Below are positions 34,759 through 43,753 of a DNA stretch of 46,210 nucleotides, piece after piece. The stretch lies in assembly GCA_015231705.1 (NCBI GenBank), contig JADGBC010000006.1, forward strand, positions 1 to 46,210. The letters are read 5' to 3'. Below the pieces are notes generated by a model. The model searched no databases. It was not told the origin of the DNA and worked only from the letters and a program-made list of their open reading frames with translations. Every line of letters begins with the position of its first letter. The first letter of the stretch is position 1. The stretch comes from Desulfamplus sp. (lineage in GTDB: Bacteria > Desulfobacterota > Desulfobacteria > Desulfobacterales > Desulfobacteraceae). Both the position numbers and the translations under genes were made by a program.

Positions 34759-34860
34759 AACCTTACCTCCTTAAAAATATCATATCATTTGGTTTTTACA
34801 CCAATTGTCCCCCAAGGGGGATATGCCCCAAGGTCATTATAAATAAAGACCTATTTACTG
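34759..34860 (-). promoter_or_regulatory. Structured 5' leader of the cold shock gene
   Basis: On the minus strand CCTTGGGGCATATCCCCCTT, then GGGGG and TTGG-TGTAAAA-CCAA can fold into two alternative hairpins before the AAGGAGGT ribosome site. A thermo-responsive leader is an inference from gene family and structure. Confidence 0.4.
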
Positions 34861-34913
34861 ATTAAATTATCTCTATTTGTTATGAAACAATAAACTAATT
34901 CTCAACTAATAGA

Positions 34914-34950
34914 TAAAAAAGAATAAAGTGTGTATTTGTAAAACACACTT
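34914..34950 (-). terminator. Terminator overlapping the qmoC stop codon
   Basis: On the minus strand AAGTGTGT, a 9-base loop and ACACACTT form an 8-bp stem, followed by TATTCTTTTTT. The first stem arm overlaps the TAA of qmoC. Confidence 0.8.
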
Positions 34951-36130
34951 ATTTTCTGTTGGCATACTCTGCATAAGACATGGCAGTAATTCTGTAAACC
35001 AGATGTGCCATTTTTGAAAAAGGTAGAAATGCAAACAGATTAAAAATGGCAATCAGATGAAGATAATACATAAAATATGTAAGGTATTCTGACCCTGCAA
35101 GTCTTGTCATTTCAGTCAAAAGACCTGTTGCACCCAATGCAAATACAATTCCAAGAATGTACCAATCTTTATAAGAGGATACCTGATCTTTTTTAGCAAG
35201 TCTGTTTTTAATCATCAGGGCACTTCCAATTACTAAAGCCGCACCGCTTATGTTGGCTAACCATTTTACAGGATTAAGTTGGGAGTATGGTCCAGGAATG
35301 TGGAAAATATATAGAACTACAAAGAATATATTTGTGACAACAAAAAGGCCAATAAAAGAGTATAGTACCATCATGTGGGCAGTGGCTCTATCCTGATTTG
35401 CCTCGCACTGGTTAAATTTATCATGCTTGATAATGGTCGGAAGTACTTTTAGGAACGCTTGTAAAAAACCTTTAGGAGACCAATTTTCACTTTTATCAGT
35501 TTTGCCTTCTGCAACTGCATTGGCATGTATGTCTTTAATAAAGTTCTTAAGGCCTAATGCAAAAACAATAACTACAAAACCAGCAAGAGGCACAAAGGTA
35601 AGGTCAACAAACCATGTTGAGACAAAATTTGCATGAGCGATAACATCGTGTCCCCCACCATGAGACCACTCTATACCAAAATTATGGAACAGTTTTGTCA
35701 TGGTCTCGCCGCCAGCAATGGTTATCCATGCAAGAATCGCAAACCATATGGCCGGGATACCAAGCAGAAACGGAAGTTTTTTAGGATCTTTGACTGCATC
35801 TGCAAGAATTTTTGGTTGAGCATATTCATTAATTGCTGCGTATCTCACAGCAGACAGTACATCTCCTGGTCTTGCTCCTCTTGGACAGAGCTCAGAACAG
35901 TCTCCGCATTCGTGACACAGCCATATGTCAGCGTTAGCTATCAGCTTGTCTTTCAATCCCCAGGATGCGGCAATCATCTCTTTTCTTGGAAACGGGCTGT
36001 TTTCAGGAGCAATCGGACATGCAACTGAACAAGTTGCACACTGGAAGCATTTTTTCAGGGTTTCTGCCCCCAGACCAGTTATCTCATCTATGAATTGAAG
36101 ATCTGGTTGAACAAGGTATTTTTCACTCAT
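34949..36130 (-). CDS. qmoC: Quinone-interacting membrane oxidoreductase subunit C
   Basis: QmoC is the membrane anchor of the Qmo complex linking menaquinol to APS reductase. The N-terminal 110 residues resemble HdrC with two [4Fe-4S] motifs: CFQCATCSVACP and CHECGDCSELCPRG. The remainder has about six membrane helices of a cytochrome b / NarI-like type, with His residues for haem (for example in FSKMAHLVYR and the HLIAIFNLFAF region). Length 393 aa is normal. It is the third gene of qmoABC, separated from qmoB by 179 bases containing a perfect 12-bp hairpin. GGAGG lies upstream of the ATG. Confidence 0.97.
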   Translation of the reverse strand: MSEKYLVQPDLQFIDEITGLGAETLKKCFQCATCSVACPIAPENSPFPRKEMIAASWGLKDKLIANADIWLCHECGDCSELCPRGARPGDVLSAVRYAAINEYAQPKILADAVKDPKKLPFLLGIPAIWFAILAWITIAGGETMTKLFHNFGIEWSHGGGHDVIAHANFVSTWFVDLTFVPLAGFVVIVFALGLKNFIKDIHANAVAEGKTDKSENWSPKGFLQAFLKVLPTIIKHDKFNQCEANQDRATAHMMVLYSFIGLFVVTNIFFVVLYIFHIPGPYSQLNPVKWLANISGAALVIGSALMIKNRLAKKDQVSSYKDWYILGIVFALGATGLLTEMTRLAGSEYLTYFMYYLHLIAIFNLFAFLPFSKMAHLVYRITAMSYAEYANRK

Positions 36131-36227
36131 ACTGCTGTAACCTCCTAAGTCAGTATATGGTCAGTTTTCTAAAATCAGAACAAATTTCAATAAGTCAGAA
36201 TAGAAACTTCTTTCAAAAAGAATGTAT

Positions 36228-36259
36228 AGACAGGCACTCCTGTTGAAGAGTGCCTGTCT
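36228..36259 (-). promoter_or_regulatory. Perfect 12-bp stem-loop between qmoB and qmoC
   Basis: AGACAGGCACTC, an 8-base loop and GAGTGCCTGTCT. On the minus strand it is followed by ATACATTCTTTTTG, a poor T tract. It may be a partial terminator or a processing/stabilising element setting qmoC dose. Confidence 0.6.
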
Positions 36260-36309
36260 AAAACAGAGATTAATGATCTGTTTTAATCTTGAAAGGAGTT
36301 GTAGAAAAG

Positions 36310-38646
36310 TTAGAATCCTTTGAATGGATTGGGGCCTAAAGCTTCAATCTCTTCTACAAAATCACTCAAAAGAGTTGGGAGTTTATCATACTCATCAATG
36401 GCAATCTCTGCAAATCTGACACGCTCCTCTTCAAGAGCAAGGCTTGAAAGGGCGTCTCCGATCTTTTTAACTCTGACCTCTGCAAGTTCGCTGCCTTTGA
36501 CAAAATGGCACTGGTAATTATCACCATGCTTGCAACCGACAAGGATAACTCCGTCCATTCCCTGGGCAAGGGCATCCTTGATCCAGATCGTGTTGACAGA
36601 ACCAAGACAGCGTACAGGAATAACTCTGACATCAGGTGAATAGTCAATTTTATTCATACCAACCATATCAAGTGCAGGGTATGCGTCATTTTCGCAAACA
36701 AGTGCCAGGATTCTGAAAGGAGGTTCATCATAGTCATCTTCAGATGGAACCTTGACCGCTTTGATCTGTGAACCAATACTGTCAATGCTGTAATCTGCAA
36801 AACTGATAATTCTTTCAGGACATGCACCCATACAGGTTCCGCAGCGTCTGCAACGGGTTGGGTTAACTTTTGGAGTTCCCTTGGCATCATCATCCAATGC
36901 ACCAAATGGACACTCAACAGTACATCTCTTGCACTGAGTACATCTTTGGAAAAAGAAGTCAGGGAATGTCATGTCACCGGATCTTGGGTGCACAGCAACG
37001 CCTCTGTTTGCAGATTCAATACACTGAATTGCCTTGAGTGCAGCACCGGCAGCATCTTCGATAGATTCTTCAATAGTCATGCTTCTTTTGATGGCACCAG
37101 CCGCATAGACACCGGTTCTCTGAGTCTCGTATGGAAAACAGATGTAGTTTGAGTCAGCATATCCGCCAAAAATGTCATTGTCTCTGAATCCAGGACCCTG
37201 TCTGTAGGCAAGGTTTATAATAGGATCATCAACAGTGACAGGTACCATGCCGGCAGAAAGAACAACAAGGTCTGCCTTTATATTAAGATCTTTACCAAGA
37301 AGGGTGTTCTGGGTTTCAACAATAAGATCCTTACCAGTTTGAGCAACAGCAGTTACAGCACCTTTTGTCATGAAAATTCCATTGTCCTGCTGCATGCTTT
37401 TGTAGAAATTTTCTTGAAGCCCCGGAGTTCTCATGTGCTGATAGATGATATATGCCTTACCGTCAGCGTAGTCGTTTCTAACATATTTTGCCTGTTTCAG
37501 GGCAACCTGACTTGTAACTGAACCGCAGTATGGAAAATCTGCATCATCTTCATTTTTTCCTGGAGATTGGATAAAGACAACAGATTTTGCCTCTTTACCA
37601 TCAGATGGCCTGACAATTTTACCTTTGGCAGCAATTTTCTCAAACTGATCATTAGTTATAACATCAGGAAGATCAATACCAAGGTGGGTATAAGCCTCAC
37701 TTTTCAGATTATCAGGGCGCCAGCCTGCAGCCAGAATGACGGCACCATACAACTCACCTTTGGGATCCAGTGTCAAAATATCTTCTTTACCTTTGTTGTA
37801 TTCAAGATACTTGGCATGTTGTGCTTCCGCATCAAGCTCTTTACCCTTCTCATCTACAAGCATCTCAGCTGGAAGGGGGAACGGAACGTCAAAGGAGATC
37901 TTTTCACCGGGTTTTTTGAAAGTAACCGTAAATTCACCTGGCTGGCCAGCAATACGTGCAACCTCTGTAGAGGTTTTTACTTCAATATTTGGATACTGCT
38001 GGATCTCTGCAATTTTTTCATCCACTAAAGTGGGAATAAGTTGCTCATATGGAGCCTCAACTGGCATCTGGCTTCTCATCTGAGATGTATATCCACCAAG
38101 TTTTGCCTGTTTCTCAACAATGGTTACTTCAAACCCAGCTTTTGCTGCATCCAATGCGGCAGAGATTCCCGTTATTCCACCACCAAGAACAAGAATTTTT
38201 CTGGAAAAACTCTCTGTTTTATATGGTTCAGGAAGTTTTACTTTTTCAACACGGATCATTCCCATTCTGATGTAATCAGATGCTTTCATCTGAATTCTAT
38301 CAAAGTAAGCACTGTCATCCTTCTGCTCTTCTGTAAGTGCGGGATACTTTTCACGGGAGTGGGGCCATACAACGCCCTCTCTTAAGTTAACTCTTTCAAT
38401 AATGCATCCATTAAAATTGAACACATCAAAGTTAACTCGTTTGGAACATGCACCAATGACCATTGCATTGACTTTGCCATCATCAACATCTTTTTTGATC
38501 ATGGCAACGCCCTCTTTGCCGCAGAGAAAGGGATGGGTTGTACAGTTAACACCCTCATCATCGGGTATCTCAACCAAAGCATCCATGTCCAAGGTATCAC
38601 CGATTCCGCATCCTGTGCAGATATATACGCCGTATTTCTTATTCAT
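36310..38646 (-). CDS. qmoB: Quinone-interacting membrane oxidoreductase subunit B
   Basis: QmoB is a 778-residue HdrA-like flavoprotein fused to an MvhD-like tail. It has the N-terminal CTGCGIGD, the FAD motif VLGGGITGISAALDAAKAGFEVTIVEK around residue 152, two ferredoxin-type [4Fe-4S] motifs (CTQCKRCTVECP and CRRCGTCMGACP) near 570-610, and a C-terminal MvhD domain with VGCKHGDNYQCHFVKG. It is cytoplasmic and docks on QmoC, carrying electrons toward AprBA, perhaps by confurcation as proposed for HdrA relatives. It starts 9 bases after the qmoA stop, with GGAGGTAG before the ATG. Confidence 0.97.
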   Translation of the reverse strand: MNKKYGVYICTGCGIGDTLDMDALVEIPDDEGVNCTTHPFLCGKEGVAMIKKDVDDGKVNAMVIGACSKRVNFDVFNFNGCIIERVNLREGVVWPHSREKYPALTEEQKDDSAYFDRIQMKASDYIRMGMIRVEKVKLPEPYKTESFSRKILVLGGGITGISAALDAAKAGFEVTIVEKQAKLGGYTSQMRSQMPVEAPYEQLIPTLVDEKIAEIQQYPNIEVKTSTEVARIAGQPGEFTVTFKKPGEKISFDVPFPLPAEMLVDEKGKELDAEAQHAKYLEYNKGKEDILTLDPKGELYGAVILAAGWRPDNLKSEAYTHLGIDLPDVITNDQFEKIAAKGKIVRPSDGKEAKSVVFIQSPGKNEDDADFPYCGSVTSQVALKQAKYVRNDYADGKAYIIYQHMRTPGLQENFYKSMQQDNGIFMTKGAVTAVAQTGKDLIVETQNTLLGKDLNIKADLVVLSAGMVPVTVDDPIINLAYRQGPGFRDNDIFGGYADSNYICFPYETQRTGVYAAGAIKRSMTIEESIEDAAGAALKAIQCIESANRGVAVHPRSGDMTFPDFFFQRCTQCKRCTVECPFGALDDDAKGTPKVNPTRCRRCGTCMGACPERIISFADYSIDSIGSQIKAVKVPSEDDYDEPPFRILALVCENDAYPALDMVGMNKIDYSPDVRVIPVRCLGSVNTIWIKDALAQGMDGVILVGCKHGDNYQCHFVKGSELAEVRVKKIGDALSSLALEEERVRFAEIAIDEYDKLPTLLSDFVEEIEALGPNPFKGF

Positions 38647-38655
38647 GGTAATCCT

Positions 38656-39930
38656 CTACCTCCTCACCAGCGTCTGAATGGCTTTGAGGGCCATGCCGGT
38701 TGCATTCTGGTTGGATGAGACAACATCTGCCGGCTTGTTGGCACATCCTGCAGCAAACATGCCGCCCTTTTTAAAGTCATTGATAACAAAACCGTCAGTA
38801 TTAAATTTCAAATCAGCGTTTGGTTTATCCGCAGATAAATTTGGCTGCATGCCAGTTGCCAGAACAAGCATGTCAACAGTCTGTCTCACTTTTTCGCCAG
38901 AAATAGTATCTTCAGCAACAAGTTTTATGTTGCCAGTTCCACTCTCCTCGCTTACCTCTGCCACTTTGCCTTTGACAAAAAAGACATTCTCATCCTGTTT
39001 CAGATTTTTGTAGAAACTCTCATATTTTCTGCCAGGAGTACGAAGATCAATGTAGTAGATATAAATTTTTGCATCAGGATATTGCTCTCTTAGGTAAGTG
39101 GCATGTTTAAGGGATGCCATGCAGCAGATATATGAGCAGTAGGGAAGATGATTTTCATCTCTTGAACCCGCACACTGTACAAAAGCAATGGTTGAAGGAG
39201 CCTTGTCATCGGAGGGCCTGATTATTTTTCCTTCTGTTGGACCGTTTTTAGAAGCAAGTCTTTCAAGCATCATATTTGTGATAACATTCTGGTATCTGCC
39301 AAACCCCAAGTTATCTATTCTTGCAGCATCATATGGTTTCCATCCGGTTGACCATACAACGGCTCCGACTTTAAGGGTAACACTCTTTGCCTGCATATCA
39401 AAATCAACTGCATTATACTTGCAGGCTTCTTTGCATTTTTCCCTGTCATCGCTGCTCATGGAAGGAGACATAACATATCGTGATGGGAAAGCCATATTGT
39501 GAGGAATGTAAGCAGCCTTTCTTCTGTTCATGCCAAAGTTGAATTCATTAGATATTTCAGATTCACAAACTTTGGCACATTCACCGCAGGCTGTGCAGTT
39601 TTCATTGACATATCTGGGGCTTATATTGACTTCAACAGAGTAATCCCCAGGAGTTCCTGTGACTTTTTCAACCTCAGCCATTGTCATGACCTTGATTTTG
39701 GGATTATCTTTGATTCTTTTGTAATTTATCTCAAGGCCACATGTAGGTGGGCAAAGTTTTGGAAAGTAGTGCTTAAGTTGAGATACTCTTCCCCCTAATG
39801 AAGGTTCCTTTTCAATCAGGAACACCTCATAACCCACTTCGGCAGCTTCCAGGGCAGTTGTAAGGCCACTGATGCCGCCACCAACTACCATGATGCTTCC
39901 GTTGGCCGGGGTTGATTTGTCTATTGTCAT
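38656..39930 (-). CDS. qmoA: Quinone-interacting membrane oxidoreductase subunit A
   Basis: QmoA is a 424-residue HdrA-like flavoprotein. It has the FAD motif VVGGGISGLTTALEAAEVGYEVFLIEKEPSLGGR, CPPTCGLEINYKRI, one [4Fe-4S] motif, CTACGECAKVCE, and a second nucleotide region with ATGMQPNLSADKPN and AAGCANKPADVVSS. It lacks the MvhD tail of QmoB. GGAGGGATAGTATG gives a firm start. It is first in qmoABC, 495 bases after aprA with a terminator between, so the qmo genes probably have their own promoter in addition to any readthrough. Confidence 0.97.
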   Translation of the reverse strand: MTIDKSTPANGSIMVVGGGISGLTTALEAAEVGYEVFLIEKEPSLGGRVSQLKHYFPKLCPPTCGLEINYKRIKDNPKIKVMTMAEVEKVTGTPGDYSVEVNISPRYVNENCTACGECAKVCESEISNEFNFGMNRRKAAYIPHNMAFPSRYVMSPSMSSDDREKCKEACKYNAVDFDMQAKSVTLKVGAVVWSTGWKPYDAARIDNLGFGRYQNVITNMMLERLASKNGPTEGKIIRPSDDKAPSTIAFVQCAGSRDENHLPYCSYICCMASLKHATYLREQYPDAKIYIYYIDLRTPGRKYESFYKNLKQDENVFFVKGKVAEVSEESGTGNIKLVAEDTISGEKVRQTVDMLVLATGMQPNLSADKPNADLKFNTDGFVINDFKKGGMFAAGCANKPADVVSSNQNATGMALKAIQTLVRR

Positions 39931-40425
39931 ACTATCCCTCCGTGCATACGTAAGATGTTAAAAAAATAATATTTAAGGATGTCGGGAATCAGGCACATTC
40001 ACATTATCCGGCATCCTGTGTCCTTTTGAAATCTGAGACTCGCAAACTGCAACCTGAAAAGGAATTTTAAAGCATTATGCAATATTGCTATTGTCTTTAC
40101 TTTTAAGTTTTTTAAACAAAATAAGAGTAAAAAATGGAGGCATCCTACTCCAGTTGCAACTCCCCAACCCCCTTTTCTTAAAGGACACAGGAATCGAAAA
40201 AACTCATGTACAAAAAGAGCTTCGATATTCCCGTACATCAGAATTTTAAAAAACCCCCAGGCACAAACATAGGTTGCACCTGGAGGTTATATATGTACTA
40301 ACTGACGTACCTTTTTTCAATATGGCAGAGTATCCTGACTTCAGGTTTAGACACCAGCACTGTTGTTATCTGGTGTATATCACTTTGATCTGAGAACTCA
40401 ACCATTCTGATCCAGCACTCTATCA
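39931..40425. other. aprA-qmoA intergenic region
   Basis: It holds the aprA terminator (40248-40288) and presumably the qmo promoter. The 79-residue ORF at 39999-40238 has no family resemblance. Short repeated runs such as CTCCAGTTGCAACTCC are present. No other gene is seen. Confidence 0.6.
40248..40288 (-). terminator. Terminator between aprA and qmoA
   Basis: On the minus strand AACCTCCAGGTGCA, a 9-base loop and TGTGCCTGGGGGTT pair over about 13 bp (with wobbles), followed by TTTTAAAATTC. Confidence 0.88.
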
Positions 40426-42387
40426 TCAATCAGAGATGATTTTGTGGTACGGTTCTTTTTTCATGGTCCACTCGTTTGTCTTCTTGTTATATGTGGAGTT
40501 GACAAAGCAGAACCACTCAGCATCATTCTGGCCCATAAAATCACCTCTGTAATAGAAGCCAGGATATCTGGTCTCTTCACGGAACTGAATATGACGGGTA
40601 TGAGCCTGAACAGTGAAGAGACGATGGTAAATTTCCCATGCTCTCATAAGCTCATGCAGATCACCAGCAGCTATTTTTTCAAGGTCTTCACGGAACATTT
40701 CGAACAGGTTCATGAGGATCTCAAGGTTCTTGCCAGAGGTCATGTAGTAAGTACCTACACCTGCACCGTATTCGTTGGTCATCTTCATAAGACGCATAGC
40801 CATACCAGCAGGTTTGCAGTAGTTGGGGTTGACGTCCTGTGCAGTGGTGTAGTCACAGTGATCAAGATAGTTGCGGACGGGTTTGTAAACCAAGTCAACA
40901 AGTTCCTGATCAGTTTCTGCAAAGCCAGTAACCTTATCGCCTTCGGCTTTCAGATATTGAAGCATAGATTTTGCTACGATACGGCCTTCTGCATGGGAGC
41001 CAGAGGAGAATTTGTGACCTGAGCAACCAACGCCGTCACCGGCGGTGAACAGACCGCGAACGGTGGTCATTCTGTTATAGCCCCATTTGTAAGAAGCGGG
41101 AACCCAGTCTTCTTCTGGACCTGAACACCAGATGCCGCAGCATCCAGAGTGTGAACCAAGCAGGTACGGTTCGGTTGGCATTACCTCTGAGTCAACTTTT
41201 TCAGGCTCGGTGTTTGTTGCACACCAGAGGCCTGCCTGACCTACTGACATGTCAAGGAAATCTTCCCAAGCTTCTGATTCCAGATGCTTGAGCTCTTTCT
41301 TGTCCATGGTTTCGCCAAGGGCCTTGAGGGCGTTGGCGGTTTGCATAATGATCGGACCGCGGCCTTCTTTGTACTCTTTCATCATGAGATGGTTTCTCAG
41401 ACAGGTTGGAGTAACAGCGGCGGTTCCGTAGGGAGCGTATTTTTCAAGCTCTGTTTTGGCTTCGGCTGAAGCGGCATAGTTCTCACCAAGACCATTAACG
41501 GTTTTGGCTTTGAAAAGAAGGAACCATGCACCAACTGGACCGTAGCCATCTTTAAAACGGGCTGGGGTGAAACGGTTTTCCATCATGGAGAGCTCAGCAC
41601 CGGCACGAAGTGCCATGGTGTAGGTTGAGCCCGCATTCCATATAGGATACCATGCACGACCTTTACCTTCAGCAACGGAACGAGGCTGGTAGATGTTAAC
41701 AGCACCACCGCAGGCAACCATCATGGTCTTGGCGGAGATGATGTAAACTTTATTTTCACGTACAGAGAAACCTACGGCACCAGCGATTCTGTTGGGATCT
41801 GCCTTGTCGTTAAGAAGCTCAACGATGAAGCATCTTTCCAGAATGTTATCAGAACCAAGAGCCTTCTTGCCAGCTTCAGCAACGATTCTCTTGTAAGATT
41901 CGCCGTTGATCATGATCTGCCATTTACCAGTACGAACAGGAGTGGCACCGCCCTTTAGAGTACCCTGTTTCTGGCCTTTTTTGCCATCAAGGTTCTTGTT
42001 GTCCGCTGTTTTTTTCCATATGGGAAGTCCCCACTCTTCGAACAGATGTACTGAATCGTCAACGTGACGGCCAAGGTCATAGATCAGGTCTTCACGAACA
42101 ATACCCATAAGGTCGTTACGTACCATACGGACGTAATCTTCGCATTTATTATCACCGATGTAGGTGTTTATTGCGGAGAGACCTTGTGCAACAGCACCAG
42201 ATCTCTCAAGAGCCGCTTTGTCACAAAGAAGAATTTTTGTATCGGGAGCTGCCCATTTTTTAATCTCAAACGCTGTTCCACAAGCAGCCATACCGCCACC
42301 GACGATAAGGACATCAACGTCTCTCTTTTCAACTGCTGGATCTCTAACGACTTTCAGTTCTCCAACAGCTTTGTTAGGTAATGCCAT
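40426..42387 (-). CDS. aprA: Adenylylsulfate reductase subunit alpha
   Basis: AprA carries FAD and the active site for two-electron reduction of adenylylsulfate to sulfite and AMP. The 653-residue sequence has the FAD motif VLIVGGGMAACGTAFEIKKW, DKAALERSGAVAQGLSAINTYIG, RSVAEGKGRAWYP, and GLFTAGDGVGCSGHKFSSGSHAEGR near the C-terminal third, all strongly conserved. Length is typical. GGAGGTATATAATG supports the start. It lies 54 bases after aprB in the usual order aprBA. It belongs to the reductive deltaproteobacterial type, inferred from qmoABC beside it. Confidence 0.98.
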   Translation of the reverse strand: MALPNKAVGELKVVRDPAVEKRDVDVLIVGGGMAACGTAFEIKKWAAPDTKILLCDKAALERSGAVAQGLSAINTYIGDNKCEDYVRMVRNDLMGIVREDLIYDLGRHVDDSVHLFEEWGLPIWKKTADNKNLDGKKGQKQGTLKGGATPVRTGKWQIMINGESYKRIVAEAGKKALGSDNILERCFIVELLNDKADPNRIAGAVGFSVRENKVYIISAKTMMVACGGAVNIYQPRSVAEGKGRAWYPIWNAGSTYTMALRAGAELSMMENRFTPARFKDGYGPVGAWFLLFKAKTVNGLGENYAASAEAKTELEKYAPYGTAAVTPTCLRNHLMMKEYKEGRGPIIMQTANALKALGETMDKKELKHLESEAWEDFLDMSVGQAGLWCATNTEPEKVDSEVMPTEPYLLGSHSGCCGIWCSGPEEDWVPASYKWGYNRMTTVRGLFTAGDGVGCSGHKFSSGSHAEGRIVAKSMLQYLKAEGDKVTGFAETDQELVDLVYKPVRNYLDHCDYTTAQDVNPNYCKPAGMAMRLMKMTNEYGAGVGTYYMTSGKNLEILMNLFEMFREDLEKIAAGDLHELMRAWEIYHRLFTVQAHTRHIQFREETRYPGFYYRGDFMGQNDAEWFCFVNSTYNKKTNEWTMKKEPYHKIISD

Positions 42388-42441
42388 TATATACCTCCAA
42401 ATTATTTAGTTTGTTCAGAAATGAATTAGGATACCTGTAAA

Positions 42442-42879
42442 TTAAGCCAGTTCGGTCGGAACAGACAGAACCATACCGTCAGCTTCCTGAGTGGAGAGCA
42501 GACCGGAAGACAGGTCTTTTCCCTTAAGATCAGCGTATTCATTAGCTTCACCCTCAGCAGTAGTTCTGATGGGGAATTTGAAGCGTTTGACAACACCGTT
42601 TCTGAATTTGCAGGTCCACATGATGTCCTCTGTGCCCATCATTGGCACTACAGATGCTCCCATTGGTACAAAGTCAGAGTACCCTCTTACTTCAATTGCC
42701 TGTGAAGGACAGATTTTAACGCAGGAATAGCATTCCCAGCACTGATCTGGTTCTTGATTGTAAGCTTTCATTGCATTGGCATCAAGCACCATCAGGTCGT
42801 TGGGGCAGATGTACATACATGCTGTTTTGTCACCGCCCTTACAGCCGTCACATTTTTCTGTAATTACAAAAGATGGCAT
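42442..42879 (-). CDS. aprB: Adenylylsulfate reductase subunit beta
   Basis: AprB passes electrons through two [4Fe-4S] clusters to AprA. The cluster motifs are CDGCKGGDKTACMYICP and CWECYSCVKICP, followed by the tail (TCKFRNGVVKRFKFPIRTT) that wraps around AprA. The ORF track starts at 43014, but residues 1-45 of that frame are unrelated to the family; ATG at 42879 (MPSFVITEKCDGC) has GGGAGGT seven bases upstream and matches known AprB N-termini, giving 145 aa. It is first in the aprBA operon. Confidence 0.98.
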   Translation of the reverse strand: MPSFVITEKCDGCKGGDKTACMYICPNDLMVLDANAMKAYNQEPDQCWECYSCVKICPSQAIEVRGYSDFVPMGASVVPMMGTEDIMWTCKFRNGVVKRFKFPIRTTAEGEANEYADLKGKDLSSGLLSTQEADGMVLSVPTELA

Positions 42880-42975
42880 TAAAAATACCTCCCTTAAATT
42901 CTCTGTGCTGATCACTGTTGCAGTCTCAGCAACTGATGTTAATGATACACGACACCGTAAAACCATGCCGTAATA

Positions 42976-43010
42976 ATTATACACTATAGGCCACAATACT
43001 TGTGACCTGT
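42976..43010 (-). promoter_or_regulatory. Candidate aprB promoter
   Basis: On the minus strand a perfect TATAAT (42976-42981) lies about 95 bases before the aprB ATG. The box 17 bases upstream (CACAAG) is a poor -35, so an activator may be needed. Confidence 0.4.
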
Positions 43011-43040
43011 TCATCCACCAAAATGGTATTGCTTAAGATC

Positions 43041-43104
43041 TTTATATGAAAGTCTCTCAACGGACTTTCAATCTTGGTTGTGCCCATCAGGGCATGTCCG
43101 TTAT
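43041..43104 (+). repeat. Family A intergenic repeat, copy 6 (short loop, short 3' module)
   Basis: TTTATATGAAAGTCTCTCAA and CGGACTTTCAATC keep the stem, but the loop is about 14 bases shorter than in other copies. GTGCCCATCAGGGCATGTCC and GTTAT follow. It lies upstream of aprB. Confidence 0.87.
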
Positions 43105-43634
43105 ATCAAAGTCGTCTCTCTTAGAGAAGTCCTTTAGAGATTGATGATATTTTGGAGATTGATGACATTTTAAAAATTATTATCTGATCCAAAGAATTAT
43201 AAACGCAGGAAAAGTAGCACTGGCAAATATCGTTGTCAAGAACTTTTGCCATCAGGCTTTTTGAAAACTTGCAAATCTTTATAAGTCTTAAAAAGATATC
43301 AATATATATTATAAAAAATTGCAGCAAACTACAATATGTAGTAAATGGTTCTAAATTATATTTGCATTTATGATTTTTTTTGCTAATTCATATCGTGCTT
43401 GACTTATTGATTTGTAGATTTTAACTGTGGTTTTATATTGTTTGCCTTAAAAATAAATTTTTTGCTCACTGCATATTGAGGCATCTATTATTCGTTTGTT
43501 GATATTTTTTTTGAGAATAGTCTAAGGCTTTTAGCGAACTTGATCAAAAAAAGTACTGATGACTTCTGATTGAATATGAGGAGTGTCGAATCTAAATTTA
43601 AATTTATTTTGCCCATATTAAATATGGCACTTTA

Positions 43635-43672
43635 CCGTGAAAATAGATTCTGATTTTCATGATTTGGAGTTT
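43635..43672 (+). repeat. Family B palindromic repeat, divergent copy
   Basis: CCGTGAAAATAGATTCTGAT and TTTCATGATTTGGAG retain the family's hairpin and the start of the flank; the rest is degenerate. Confidence 0.5.
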
Positions 43673-43753
43673 GGGTTAACTCCCCAAAACGCCTCTGCCA
43701 GTTTAATTTATTTTAAATAAAAACACTTTAATGAAAGGATAAAACTGTCTGTT

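Larger units (their letters stand above)
42880..43753. other. aprB upstream region and AT-rich gap
   Basis: It holds a candidate apr promoter (42976-42981), family A copy 6 (43041-43104) and a divergent family B copy (43635-43672). ORF 43121-43327 on the minus strand lacks a ribosome site and a family. No other gene is seen. Confidence 0.6.

Noticed and set aside
39999-40238. 79-residue minus-strand ORF between aprA and qmoA
   Set aside because: No family resemblance and no ribosome site; the region is better explained as terminator plus promoter.
42880-43014. N-terminal extension of AprB in the ORF track
   Set aside because: The 45 extra residues do not match the family, and a strong ribosome site precedes the internal ATG at 42879.
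43121-43327. 68-residue minus-strand ORF upstream of aprB
   Set aside because: Its composition follows local AT richness and it ends in a short ISKISSISK repeat; no start signal.
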